Of a stretch of DNA of 64,000 bases, positions 50,290-58,748 are shown in pieces; positions within the stretch are counted from its first letter, which is position 1, and every line of letters starts with the position of its first letter. This DNA comes from Gammaproteobacteria bacterium (GTDB lineage: Bacteria > Pseudomonadota > Gammaproteobacteria > HTCC5015): NCBI GenBank assembly GCA_026004975.1, contig BPKE01000002.1, positions 682,001-746,000 on the forward strand. The letters are read 5' to 3'. Below the pieces are notes generated by a model that made no database searches, was not told where the DNA came from, and saw only the letters and a list, made by a program, of their open reading frames with translations. Position numbers and translations under genes: made by a program.

Positions 50290-52008
50290 ATGGCCTCCCC
50301 CGGCACACCGGTGAGACTCAGCGGCCTGGCGCGGCGCCTGGTGCAAGACGGCCTGCTGGACGAAGCACAGGCCGCCGCCGCGCAGACCGAGGCGCGGCGC
50401 GCCAATCTCAGCCTGGTCGACTACCTGGTCCGGGAAAGGAAACTCGACGCCCGCCGGATCGCCGCGGCGGCGTCCGACGAGTTCGGTCTGCCGCTGCTCG
50501 ACCTCGCCGCCCTGGACCGCGAGCAGATCCCCAAAGACCTGGCCGACGAGAAGCTCGTCCGCCAGCACAACGTCCTGCCCATCCTGCGCCGCGGCACCCG
50601 CCTCTACGTCGCCGTGGCCGACCCCACCAACCTGCACGGCCTGGACGAGTTCAAGTTCAGCACCGGCCTGGCCACCGAACCGATCCTGGTCGAGGCCGAC
50701 AAGCTGCATCGCCTGATCGAGGAGGTCCTGACCGCCGCCGACACGTCCATGGCGGAATTCGAGGGGCTGGACGAGGACCTCGAAAAACTCGACGTCGCCG
50801 CCGCGGACGAGGAGGGCGGCGGGCCCGCCGACGTGCAGGGCGCCGACGACACGCCGGTGGTGCGCTTCGTCAACAAGGTCCTGCTCGACGCCATCAACAA
50901 GGGCGCCTCCGACATCCACTTCGAACCCTACGAGCATTTCTTCCGGGTGCGTTTCCGCATCGACGGCATCCTCCAGGAAATCGCCAAGCCGCCGGTCGCC
51001 ATGGCGCCGCGGATCACCGCGCGCATCAAGGTCATGTCGCGCCTCGACGTGTCCGAGCGGCGGGTGCCGCAGGACGGGCGCATCAAGCTGCGCGTCTCCA
51101 AGAACCGCGCCATCGACTTCCGCGTCAACACCTGCCCGACGCTGTTCGGTGAGAAGGTGGTGCTTCGTATTCTCGACCCCTCCAGCGCCAAGCTGGGCAT
51201 CGACGCGCTGGGCTACGAGCCCGAGCAGAAAGAAGCCTACCTCAAGGCCCTGCGCTCGCCCTACGGCATGATCCTGGTCACCGGCCCCACCGGCAGCGGC
51301 AAGACGGTGTCGCTGTACACCGGCCTGAACATCCTGAACACGCCCGGCATCAACATCTCCACGGCCGAAGACCCGGCCGAGATCAACCTGCCGGGCATCA
51401 ACCAGGTCAACGTCAACCCCAAGGTGGGCCTGGACTTCGCCGCGGCCCTGAGGGCCTTCCTGCGCCAGGACCCCGACGTGATCATGGTCGGCGAGATCCG
51501 CGACCTGGAAACCGCCAACATCGCCATCAAGGCCGCGCAGACCGGGCACCTGGTGTTGTCCACGCTGCACACCAACAACGCCGCCCAGACGCTCTCGCGC
51601 CTGGTCAACATGGGCGTGGCGCCGTTCAACATCGCCTCGGCGGTCATCCTGATCATCGCCCAGCGCCTCGCGCGGCGTTTGTGCGAACACTGCAAGCAGC
51701 CCGACGACATCCCCAAGGAGGCGCTCATCGAGGAAGGCTTCGATCCGGCCGAAGTCGACGGGCTGACGATCTACAAGGCGGTCGGCTGCGACCGCTGCGT
51801 GGACGGCTACAAGGGCCGCATCGGCATATACGAGGTCATGCCGATGTCCGAGGAAATCGGCCGCATCATCATGGAGGGCGGCAACGCCATGCAGATCGCC
51901 GACCAGGCGCGCAAGGAGGGCGTGAAAGACCTGCGCCAGTCCGCCCTGAAGAAAGTCAAGGACGGTTTGATCAGTCTGGCCGAAGCCAACCGCGTCACCA
52001 TCGACTGA
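50290..52008 (+). CDS. pilB: Type IV pilus assembly ATPase PilB
   Basis: 572 residues from ATG 50290, with AAAGGA 6 nt upstream. N-terminal MshEN-like domain (about 10-150), then the secretion ATPase: ASDIHFEPYEHFFRVRFRIDGIL, GPTGSGKTVSLYTGLN (Walker A), STAEDPAEINLPGINQVNVNPKVGLDFAAALRAFLRQDPDVIMVGEIRD (Asp box and Walker B), TGHLVLSTLHTNNA (His box) and the C-terminal zinc cysteines CEHC...CDRC. Powers pilus extension from the cytosolic face. First gene of pilBCD. Confidence 0.98.
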   Translation: MASPGTPVRLSGLARRLVQDGLLDEAQAAAAQTEARRANLSLVDYLVRERKLDARRIAAAASDEFGLPLLDLAALDREQIPKDLADEKLVRQHNVLPILRRGTRLYVAVADPTNLHGLDEFKFSTGLATEPILVEADKLHRLIEEVLTAADTSMAEFEGLDEDLEKLDVAAADEEGGGPADVQGADDTPVVRFVNKVLLDAINKGASDIHFEPYEHFFRVRFRIDGILQEIAKPPVAMAPRITARIKVMSRLDVSERRVPQDGRIKLRVSKNRAIDFRVNTCPTLFGEKVVLRILDPSSAKLGIDALGYEPEQKEAYLKALRSPYGMILVTGPTGSGKTVSLYTGLNILNTPGINISTAEDPAEINLPGINQVNVNPKVGLDFAAALRAFLRQDPDVIMVGEIRDLETANIAIKAAQTGHLVLSTLHTNNAAQTLSRLVNMGVAPFNIASAVILIIAQRLARRLCEHCKQPDDIPKEALIEEGFDPAEVDGLTIYKAVGCDRCVDGYKGRIGIYEVMPMSEEIGRIIMEGGNAMQIADQARKEGVKDLRQSALKKVKDGLISLAEANRVTID

Positions 52009-52045
52009 CGCGGCGCGGCGACGGGACGCGTAGAGGAGCCTGGCC

Positions 52046-53266
52046 ATGGCACAACCCGCGGCAAAGGAACGGACCTATTTCATTTACGAGGGGGTCGACA
52101 AGCGCGGCGCCCGGGTCAAGGGTGAGATCGAGGGTTACAACGTCGAGCTCGTCAAAGCGGCGCTGCGCCGCCAGGGCATCACTCCGCGCTGGGTGCGCAA
52201 AAAACCCAAGTCGCTGTTCGGCGGCACCAAGAAAATCGTCCCCAAGGACATCGCCGTCTTCGCGCGCCAGATGGCGACCATGATGTCCTCCGGCGTGCCG
52301 CTGGTGCAGGCCTTCGAGATCATCGGCCGCGGCCACGAAAAGCCCGCCATGCAGGACCTCATCCTCGCCATCAAGGCCGACGTCGAGGCCGGGATGAACT
52401 TCTCCCAGGCGCTCGCCAAACATCCCAGGCACTTCGACGAGCTGTTCGTCAACCTGGTCGCCGCCGGCGAGGCCTCCGGCACCCTCGAGACCCTGCTCGA
52501 CAAGATCGCCACCTACAAGGAAAAAGTCGAGGCACTCAAGGGCAAGATCAAGAAGGCGCTGTTCTACCCGGCGGCGGTGATCGTCGTCGCCATCATCGTG
52601 ACCACGATCCTGTTGTTGTTCGTGGTGCCGCAATTCGAAAGCCTCTTCCAGGGTTTCGGCGCCGACCTGCCGGCGTTCACCAAGATGGTCATCGCCATGT
52701 CGCGCTGGCTGCAGGCCAACATCGGCGTGGTCCTGGTGGCGCTGATCGCCGTCACCGTCGTCCTGGTGCAACTCAAGCGCCGCTCCGAGACCTTCAACTA
52801 CCTGCTCGACAAGTACTCGCTGCGCATTCCGATCATCGGTGAGATCCTGCAAAAAGCGGCCATCGCGCGCTTCGCCCGCACCTTCTCGACCATGTTCGCC
52901 GCCGGCGTGCCGATGGTGGAGGCCATGGAATCGATCGCCAAGGCGGTCGGCAACGCCGTGTACCGCGACGCCATCCTGAAGATGCGCGACGAGACCGCCA
53001 CGGGCGAGCAACTTCAGGCCGCCATGCGCCGCAGCGGCCTGTTCCCGAACATGGTCGTACAGATGGTCGCCATCGGCGAGGAGGCCGGTTCCCTGGACGC
53101 GATGCTGGCCAAGGTGGCCGATTTCTACGAGGAAGAGGTGGACAACGCCGTGGACGCGCTGAGCAGCCTGCTCGAGCCGATGATCATGGCTTTTCTCGGC
53201 ATCGTCATCGGCGGTCTCGTGGTGGCCATGTACCTGCCGATCTTCAAGCTGGGTTCGGTGGTCTGA
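52046..53266 (+). CDS. pilC: Type IV pilus inner-membrane platform protein PilC
   Basis: 406 residues, GAGGAG ribosome binding site. Two T2SSF domains: FARQMATMMSSGVPLVQAFEIIGRGHEKPAMQDLILAIKADVEAGMNFSQAL and FARTFSTMFAAGVPMVEAMESIAKAVGNAVYRDAI, with helices AAVIVVAIIVTTILLLFVVPQFESLF, IGVVLVALIAVTVVLV and MIMAFLGIVIGGLVVAMYLPIF. Interacts with PilB. Confidence 0.98.
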   Translation: MAQPAAKERTYFIYEGVDKRGARVKGEIEGYNVELVKAALRRQGITPRWVRKKPKSLFGGTKKIVPKDIAVFARQMATMMSSGVPLVQAFEIIGRGHEKPAMQDLILAIKADVEAGMNFSQALAKHPRHFDELFVNLVAAGEASGTLETLLDKIATYKEKVEALKGKIKKALFYPAAVIVVAIIVTTILLLFVVPQFESLFQGFGADLPAFTKMVIAMSRWLQANIGVVLVALIAVTVVLVQLKRRSETFNYLLDKYSLRIPIIGEILQKAAIARFARTFSTMFAAGVPMVEAMESIAKAVGNAVYRDAILKMRDETATGEQLQAAMRRSGLFPNMVVQMVAIGEEAGSLDAMLAKVADFYEEEVDNAVDALSSLLEPMIMAFLGIVIGGLVVAMYLPIFKLGSVV

Positions 53267-53275
53267 GGGCCGGCG

Positions 53276-54127
53276 GTGGACGCGCTGCCGCCGCCGTTGC
53301 TGTGGACCGCGGCCGTGCTGCTCGGCCTGGTGGTCGGCAGTTTCCTCAACGTCGTCGTCCACCGCCTGCCGCGGATGCTGGAGCGGCGCTGGCGCGCCGA
53401 CTGCGCGGCGCTCCAGGGCGCGCCGGCCGCCGCCGAGCCGCCGTACAACCTGGTGGTGCCGCGCTCGGCCTGCCCGCACTGCCACACCCCCATCCCCGCC
53501 CACCACAACGTGCCGCTGCTCAGCTACCTGCTGCTGCGCGGGCGCTGTGCCGCCTGCGGCGCGCGCATCTCCCTGCGCTACCCGATGGTCGAGCTGCTCG
53601 CCGCCGGCATCGCCGTCTGGTCGCTGGCCCGCTGGGGCGTCTCGGCGCCGGCGCTGGCGGCCGCGGTGTTGGGCTGGTGCCTGTTGGCGCTGTCCTGCAT
53701 CGACATCGATCGACAATTGCTGCCCGACGACCTCACCCTGCCGCTGCTCTGGCTCGGCCTGCTGGTCAACAGCCGCGGCCTGTTCGCCGACCCGGTGGAC
53801 GCCATCTACGGCGCCGCCGCCGGCTACCTCGTGCTCTGGAGCGTGTTCTGGCTGTTCAAGCTGGCGACCGGCAAAGAGGGAATGGGCTACGGCGACTTCA
53901 AGCTGCTCGCCGCCCTCGGCGCCTGGACCGGCTGGCAGGGCTTGCCGACGATCGTCCTGCTCGCCTCCTTCCTCGGCGCGCTGATCGGTCTTGCCTGGAT
54001 GGTGCTCGCCGGCCGCAGCCGCCACCAACCCATCCCCTTCGGCCCCTTCCTCGCGCTCGCCGGTTACCTGCAGCTGATGCACGGCGAGACCCTGGCCCGC
54101 GCCTACCGCCTCTTCACCGCCGTTTGA
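53276..54127 (+). CDS. pilD: Prepilin peptidase / N-methyltransferase PilD
   Basis: 283 residues, GTG start 9 bp after pilC. Membrane aspartyl protease with the zinc Cys pairs CPHC and CAAC, the methylase/leader region VGSFLNVVVHRLPRMLE, and the catalytic aspartates in SCIDIDRQLLPDDLTLP and GMGYGDFKLLAALGAW. Several helices. It cleaves and N-methylates type IV pilins and type II pseudopilins, and so also serves the gsp system at the right edge. Confidence 0.98.
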   Translation: MDALPPPLLWTAAVLLGLVVGSFLNVVVHRLPRMLERRWRADCAALQGAPAAAEPPYNLVVPRSACPHCHTPIPAHHNVPLLSYLLLRGRCAACGARISLRYPMVELLAAGIAVWSLARWGVSAPALAAAVLGWCLLALSCIDIDRQLLPDDLTLPLLWLGLLVNSRGLFADPVDAIYGAAAGYLVLWSVFWLFKLATGKEGMGYGDFKLLAALGAWTGWQGLPTIVLLASFLGALIGLAWMVLAGRSRHQPIPFGPFLALAGYLQLMHGETLARAYRLFTAV

Positions 54128-54150
54128 ACCGGCCGGCACCGCCGAGCTGC

Positions 54151-54156
54151 TAAAAT
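54151..54156 (+). promoter_or_regulatory. Possible -10 for coaE-zapD
   Basis: TAAAAT lies 29 bp before the coaE start, in the 57-bp gap after pilD. No well-spaced -35 was found, so read-through from pilBCD is equally likely. Confidence 0.25.
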
Positions 54157-54184
54157 GGCGGCTTTCCGCTGCAGGGAGGATGCC

Positions 54185-55555
54185 ATGCTCGTCGTCGGGC
54201 TCACGGGAGGTGTGGCCAGCGGCAAGTCCACCGTCGCCCGCCTGTTCGCCGAACACCAGGTTCCGATCCTCGACGCCGACCTGATCGCGCGCGAGCTGGT
54301 CACACCCGGCCAGCCGGCGCTCGACGAACTGGTCGAGCTGTTCGGCCCGGACATCCTGGACGAACACGGCGCGCTGAACCGTCGGGCCTTGCGGCGCCGC
54401 GTGTTCACGGACGCGCAGGCGCGGGCGCGGCTCGAAGCGATCCTGCATCCGCGCATCCGCCGCGTCATGCTCGAGCGCCTGCAAACGCTCGACGCACCCT
54501 ACGCGTTGCTGGTGATCCCTCTTTTGGTCGACATCGCCGCCTGGGAAATGGTCGACCGGATCCTCGTCGTCGACACCGACGAGGCCACCCAGCTCGAACG
54601 CCTGATGGCCCGCGACGGCATCGACGCCGCGCTGGCACGGGCGATGCTCGACAGCCAGGTCGGGCGCGCCGACCGCCTGGCGGCGGCCGACGACGTCATC
54701 GACAACCGCGGCGACCTCGCCGCCCTGCGCCGCCAGGTCGACGCCTTGCACCGGCGCTATCTGGCACTGGCGCGCCGCGAAGCGCCGCCGGGAGACACCG
54801 TGTACGAACATCCGCTCAACGAAAGGATGCGCACCTTCCTGCGCATCGAACAACTGCTCACCCGCGTACGCCACCACGCCCGCGGCGAACACCCCGACGA
54901 CGCACACGCCGCCATCGTCGCGCTTTGGGAGCTGTCGCAGCTGCTCGGCCGCGGCGACCCCAAGGGCGAGATCATCAAGGAACTCGAACGCCAGCAGCAG
55001 GCGCTGCGCCGCCACGCCGAACGCCCCGAGGTGGACCAGGCGCGCCTGGCCGCCCTGCTCGGCGAGCAGACGCGCCTGATCCGGTCGCTCCACGACGGCC
55101 GCGAGGCGCTCGACGCCCGCCTGCAGAACGACGGGCTGTTCACCACCGTGCGCCAGCGCCTCAGCATGCCGGGCGGAAGTTGCGACTTCGACCTGCCGCT
55201 GTACGCCTGGTGGCGACGGCAGCCGCCGAACGAACGCATCCGCCGGATCGGCCAGTGGCTGGAACCGCTGCGCTGTGCCGAAGCCGCCGTGCGGCTGTGC
55301 TTGGACACGCTGCGCCGCAGCGGCGACCTCGAACGGCGCGTCGCCCACGGCGGCTATCATCAAGAAGCCCTGGACAACGACCGCGACGTGCAACTGCTGC
55401 GCGTCGCCGTGGCCGCCGAACACGCCGCCTTCCCCAACATCAGCGCCGGCCGCCAGCGGCTCAACCTGCGCTTTTTCGTCTGGTCGGAAGACGAGTGCCG
55501 GGCGGTGCCGGCCGGCGGCGACCTGCCGTTCCAGCTCGCCCTGTGCGCGCTATGA
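54185..55555 (+). CDS. coaE: Fusion of dephospho-CoA kinase (CoaE) and cell-division protein ZapD
   Basis: 456 residues in one uninterrupted frame; start ATG 54185 with AGGGAGG upstream. Residues 1-200 are a complete CoaE: P-loop GLTGGVASGKSTVA, DADLIARELV, HPRIRRVM, IPLLVDIAAWEMVDRILVVD, RLAAADDVIDN. Residues about 206-456 are a complete ZapD (DUF1342): VYEHPLNERMRTFLRIEQLL, GEIIKELERQQQAL, VRQRLSMPGGSCDFDLPLYAWW, RQRLNLRFFVW. Usually these are separate neighbours (coaE, zapD, yacG). No stop codon separates them here. At residue 206 a GTG (54800) has GGGAG 5 nt upstream and coincides with a normal ZapD start, so ZapD may also be made alone. yacG is not found next to it. Confidence 0.93.
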   Translation: MLVVGLTGGVASGKSTVARLFAEHQVPILDADLIARELVTPGQPALDELVELFGPDILDEHGALNRRALRRRVFTDAQARARLEAILHPRIRRVMLERLQTLDAPYALLVIPLLVDIAAWEMVDRILVVDTDEATQLERLMARDGIDAALARAMLDSQVGRADRLAAADDVIDNRGDLAALRRQVDALHRRYLALARREAPPGDTVYEHPLNERMRTFLRIEQLLTRVRHHARGEHPDDAHAAIVALWELSQLLGRGDPKGEIIKELERQQQALRRHAERPEVDQARLAALLGEQTRLIRSLHDGREALDARLQNDGLFTTVRQRLSMPGGSCDFDLPLYAWWRRQPPNERIRRIGQWLEPLRCAEAAVRLCLDTLRRSGDLERRVAHGGYHQEALDNDRDVQLLRVAVAAEHAAFPNISAGRQRLNLRFFVWSEDECRAVPAGGDLPFQLALCAL

Positions 55556-56125
55556 ACCGAATCGGCCGGCCAGCCCGATCCAGGCGCCGACCGCGACGAA
55601 GAGCACCGCCGCCGCCAGGCGCAGGCGCGCCGCCGGCAGCCGCCGCAGCACCCGCTCGCCGAACCACACCGCCGGCAGGTTGACCGCCGCCAGGCCCAGG
55701 GTGCTGCCCGCCAGCACGGCGAACACGGCCGGCGACTGCGCCGCCCACAGCAGCGTGACCAGTTGGGTCTTGTCGCCGAGCTCGGCGAGGAAAAAGGCGA
55801 CGAGCGTGACCAGGAAAGCGCCGCCGGCCGCCGCCCGATCGGTCGTTTCATCGAGCCGGTCCGGAACGAGGCACCAGGCGCCGGTGAGGAGGAAGGCCGC
55901 CGCGAGCAGCGGATCCCGCCACGGGCCGCCCAGCCACGCGTTCAGCCACAGGCCGGCGGCGGCCGCAAGCCCGTGATTGAGCACGGTGGCCAGAACGATG
56001 CCGGCCAGGACGATGAGCGGCCTGCGGAAACGGGCGCCGAGAAGGACGGCGAGCAACTGCGTCTTGTCGCCGAGCTCGGCGACGGCGACGCTGCCGCCGG
56101 TGGCGAAGAACACGTCCAGCGCCAT
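55550..56125 (-). CDS. TMEM165/GDT1 family transporter
   Basis: 191 residues, six predicted helices in two homologous halves, each with the family signature E-x-G-D-K-T: AELGDKTQLLAVLL and AELGDKTQLVTLLW. In bacteria and eukaryotes this family moves Mn2+ and/or Ca2+ out of the cytosol (MneA in Vibrio). Which ion is carried here cannot be read. Its stop overlaps the end of the coaE-zapD frame by 6 bp in convergent orientation. Confidence 0.9.
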   Translation of the reverse strand: MALDVFFATGGSVAVAELGDKTQLLAVLLGARFRRPLIVLAGIVLATVLNHGLAAAAGLWLNAWLGGPWRDPLLAAAFLLTGAWCLVPDRLDETTDRAAAGGAFLVTLVAFFLAELGDKTQLVTLLWAAQSPAVFAVLAGSTLGLAAVNLPAVWFGERVLRRLPAARLRLAAAVLFVAVGAWIGLAGRFGS

Positions 56126-56169
56126 CGCTGCCGGCCTTGCTCTCCGGAACGTGGTGGAATGGAACGAGA

Positions 56170-56245
56170 TGGCGTCCCCAGGGGGATTCGAACCCCCGTT
56201 GCCGCCTTGAAAGGGCGGTGTCCTAGGCCTCTAGACGATGGGGAC
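56170..56245 (-). tRNA. tRNA-Glu (anticodon UUC)
   Basis: 76 nt including an encoded CCA. The acceptor GTCCCC pairs with GGGGAC, the D-arm region is GTCTAGAGGCCTAGGAC, the anticodon arm is CCGCCCTTTCAAGGCGG with anticodon TTC, and the T-arm has GGTTCGAATCC. Closely like Escherichia coli tRNA-Glu. It lies behind gltX and tRNA-Ala, but a terminator stands between the two tRNAs. Confidence 0.97.
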
Positions 56246-56264
56246 GCGGTGCGTCGTCTCGCTC

Positions 56265-56293
56265 AAAAAAATTCCGCACCCTTGCGGTGCGGA
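56265..56293 (-). terminator. Intrinsic terminator between tRNA-Ala and tRNA-Glu
   Basis: On the minus strand TCCGCACC and GGTGCGGA (56286-56293 and 56273-56280) form an 8-bp stem with a 5-nt loop, followed by A and then seven T (56265-56271). It would stop transcription after tRNA-Ala, 20 bp before tRNA-Glu begins. Confidence 0.85.
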
Positions 56294-56333
56294 GGGCGCT
56301 TTCCATCGATCGATCGAAACGCCCTGTCGAATT

Positions 56334-56409
<76 letters not shown>

Positions 56410-56450
56410 ACGCGAGCGGGGCGAAAATGTACGGGATCGCCCCCCGGCTG

Positions 56451-57860
56451 TCAAGACGTCTGCGCTCTTCGTTCGATGTGGCGCAAGGCGCGGTCGATGC
56501 GCGCCAACGCCCGCTCGCGCCCCACCAAGGCCAGCGTCACGTCGATCGAGGGCGAAGCGCCGCGCCCGGTCAAGGCCACCCGCAAGGGCTGGCCGACCTT
56601 GCCCAGGCCGACGCCCAGCGCGGCGGCGGTGTCCTCGATCACCTGCTTGAGCACCGGGGCGGTCCACGACGTGACCCCCGCCAGGCGCTCGCGCAGCGCC
56701 GCGAGCACGGGCGCGGCCGCCGGGCGGAGTTGCTTGCGCGCCGCATCGGCGTCGTAGTCTTCGAATTCCCGGTAGAAACAGGCCGCTTCCCGGGCCATCT
56801 CGACCAGCGTCTTGGCGCGCTCGCGCAAGGCTTCCACGACCTCGGCCGGCGGCGGTCCGTTCTCGACCGTGACACCGATGCGCCCCAGATACACCACCAG
56901 CCGCGGCGCCAACACCTCGGCGGGCAGGGTCTTGATGTAATGCTCGTTCAACCACAGCAGCTTGCCGGGGTTGAGTGCGGCCGGCGCACGGTGGATCTGG
57001 CGCAGATCGAACAGGCGGATCATCTCTTCGCGCGAGAAGATCTCCTGGTCGCCGTGCGACCAGCCGAGCCGGACCAGGTAATTGAGCATCGCCTCGGGAA
57101 GGTAGCCTTCGGCCTCGTAGTGCATCACGCTGGCCGCGCCGCTGCGCTTGGAGAGTTTCTTGCCCTCGGCGTCCAGGATCATCGGCACGTGCGCGTAGGC
57201 GGGCGGTGTCAGGCCCAGCGCCGCGAACAGGTTCAACTGCCGGGGGGTGTTGTTCAGGTGGTCGTCGCCGCGGATCACGTGCGTGATGCCCATCTCCGCG
57301 TCGTCCACCACCACCGTCAGGTTGTAGGTCGGGCTGCCGTCCTCCCGCAGCAACACCAGGTCGTCGAGCTCGGCGTTGTCGAACACCACGCGACCGTGAA
57401 CCAGGTCGTCGACGACCACCTTCCCTTCGCGCGGATTGCGGAAGCGCACCACCGGCCGGATCCCCGGCACCGGTTCGGCGCCGTCACGGCAACGGCCGTC
57501 GTAGCGCGGTTTTTCGCCGGCGGCGAGCTGACGGGCGCGCAGGGCCTCGAGGCGCTCGCGGCTGCAGTAGCAGGGGTACGCCCGGCCGGCGGCCAACAGC
57601 TTCTCCACCGCCGCCCGGTAGCGGTCCAGCCGTTCGCTCTGGTAATACGGCCCCTCGTCGGCGTCCAGCCCGAGCCAGCGCATGCCGTCGAGGATGGCGC
57701 GCACCGCCTCCGGCGTGGAACGCTGCCGGTCGGTGTCTTCGATGCGCAGCACGAAGCGGCCGCCGTGGCGGCGCGCGTACAGCCAGGCGAACAGGGCGGT
57801 GCGCGCCCCGCCGATGTGCAGGTCGCCGGTCGGGCTCGGGGCGAAACGGGTCTTGACCAT
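56451..57860 (-). CDS. gltX: Glutamyl-tRNA synthetase
   Basis: 469 residues from ATG 57860 (MVKTRFAPSPTGDLHIGGARTALFAWLYAR). HIGH motif DLHIGG, RFVLRIEDTD, HVIRGDDHLNNTPRQL and the KMSKS motif GKKLSKRSG. Discriminating class I synthetase for tRNA-Glu. The zinc-binding region YCYCSRERLEALRARQLAAGEKPRYDGRCRD keeps its cysteines. Longer starts would run into the promoter region shared with the PP2C gene. Confidence 0.98.
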   Translation of the reverse strand: MVKTRFAPSPTGDLHIGGARTALFAWLYARRHGGRFVLRIEDTDRQRSTPEAVRAILDGMRWLGLDADEGPYYQSERLDRYRAAVEKLLAAGRAYPCYCSRERLEALRARQLAAGEKPRYDGRCRDGAEPVPGIRPVVRFRNPREGKVVVDDLVHGRVVFDNAELDDLVLLREDGSPTYNLTVVVDDAEMGITHVIRGDDHLNNTPRQLNLFAALGLTPPAYAHVPMILDAEGKKLSKRSGAASVMHYEAEGYLPEAMLNYLVRLGWSHGDQEIFSREEMIRLFDLRQIHRAPAALNPGKLLWLNEHYIKTLPAEVLAPRLVVYLGRIGVTVENGPPPAEVVEALRERAKTLVEMAREAACFYREFEDYDADAARKQLRPAAAPVLAALRERLAGVTSWTAPVLKQVIEDTAAALGVGLGKVGQPLRVALTGRGASPSIDVTLALVGRERALARIDRALRHIERRAQTS

Positions 57861-57891
57861 GGGCAGCGCGTCGCGGCTCTGAAAGCGGGCG

Positions 57892-57897
57892 ATTCTA
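57892..57897 (-). promoter_or_regulatory. Candidate -10 for gltX
   Basis: TAGAAT on the minus strand, 32 bp before the gltX ATG; no clear -35. Divergent from the PP2C promoter 45 bp away. Confidence 0.35.
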
Positions 57898-57918
57898 CCA
57901 AAAGGCGGCGGCCGTCGC

Positions 57919-57947
57919 TTTCCATCGCCGGACGGCATGGCTATAGT
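57919..57947 (+). promoter_or_regulatory. Sigma70-type promoter of the PP2C phosphatase operon
   Basis: TTTCCA, a 17-bp spacer and TATAGT (57942-57947). An in-frame ATG at 57937 lies upstream of the -10 and so cannot be the start, which favours 57982. Confidence 0.5.
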
Positions 57948-57981
57948 ATCTGCTGCGACCTCGACAGGGAATGAACGGACG

Positions 57982-58746
57982 ATGAGCCCCGGCGCGCCGG
58001 CCCGCGACCGCAGCAGCGACGAGGAACCCTTCGACTGGCGCTCCTGCGCCCTGAGCACCGTCGGCTCGGTGCGCAAGCACAACGAGGACTCCTATCTCGC
58101 CCTGCCCGACAAACGGCTGTGGGTGGTCGCCGACGGCATGGGCGGACACATGCGCGGCGACGTGGCCAGCCAGGCGGTGATCGCCGCCTACGAGCTCTTC
58201 GAGCCCAAGCGCACGGTCTCGGCGACCATCGACGACCTCGAAGAACGGGCGCTCAAGGTCAACGCCAAGCTGCGCGAGAACCTCGGCGAGAAGGGCCACA
58301 AGGTGATGGGCAGCACGGTGGCGATCATGTACGCCAAGGGGCGCAACGCCTTCTTCCTGTGGGCCGGAGACAGCCGCATCTACCGCTACCGCCGCGGGCG
58401 CCTGGAACAGATCTCCCACGACCACAGCTTCATCCAGGAGAGCGTCGACCGCAACATCATGTCGGCCGAAGAGGCCTCGGCGCACCCCTCCTCGAACATC
58501 ATCACCCGCGCCGTCGGCGTGCACCAGGAGCTCTATCTCGACCTGGATTACTGTCCCGTCGAAGCCGGCGACAAATTCCTGCTGTGCAGCGACGGGCTGT
58601 TCAAGGACGTCCGGCTGGCGGAAATCGCCGAACAGTTGAACAAGATCCCGTTCAAGGCCGCCGAGGGGCTGATCGACCTCGCCCTGTCGCGGGAGGCCAA
58701 CGACAACGTCACGGTGATCGTCGTCGAAGCCCACCCCAAGGACTGA
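57982..58746 (+). CDS. PP2C-type protein Ser/Thr phosphatase
   Basis: 254 residues from ATG 57982. All PP2C motifs: VGSVRKHNEDSY, LWVVADGMGGHMRGDVASQ, MGSTVAIM, LWAGDSRIYRYRRGRLEQISHDHS, TRAVG, FLLCSDGLFKDV and EANDNVTVIVVEA. Soluble, Mn2+/Mg2+-dependent. No kinase gene is adjacent; in other bacteria such phosphatases work with a Ser/Thr kinase or in type VI secretion control, but no such genes are here. Followed 2 bp later by a one-TM protein. Confidence 0.93.
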   Translation: MSPGAPARDRSSDEEPFDWRSCALSTVGSVRKHNEDSYLALPDKRLWVVADGMGGHMRGDVASQAVIAAYELFEPKRTVSATIDDLEERALKVNAKLRENLGEKGHKVMGSTVAIMYAKGRNAFFLWAGDSRIYRYRRGRLEQISHDHSFIQESVDRNIMSAEEASAHPSSNIITRAVGVHQELYLDLDYCPVEAGDKFLLCSDGLFKDVRLAEIAEQLNKIPFKAAEGLIDLALSREANDNVTVIVVEAHPKD

Positions 58747-58748
58747 CC

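Noticed and set aside
56126-56169. Mn-sensing yybP-ykoY type riboswitch ahead of the GDT1-family gene
   Set aside because: Only 44 bp separate the start codon from tRNA-Glu, too short for the aptamer, and no matching stems were seen.
57937-57981. Earlier in-frame ATG for the PP2C phosphatase
   Set aside because: It lies upstream of the TATAGT -10 element and adds 15 unconserved residues.
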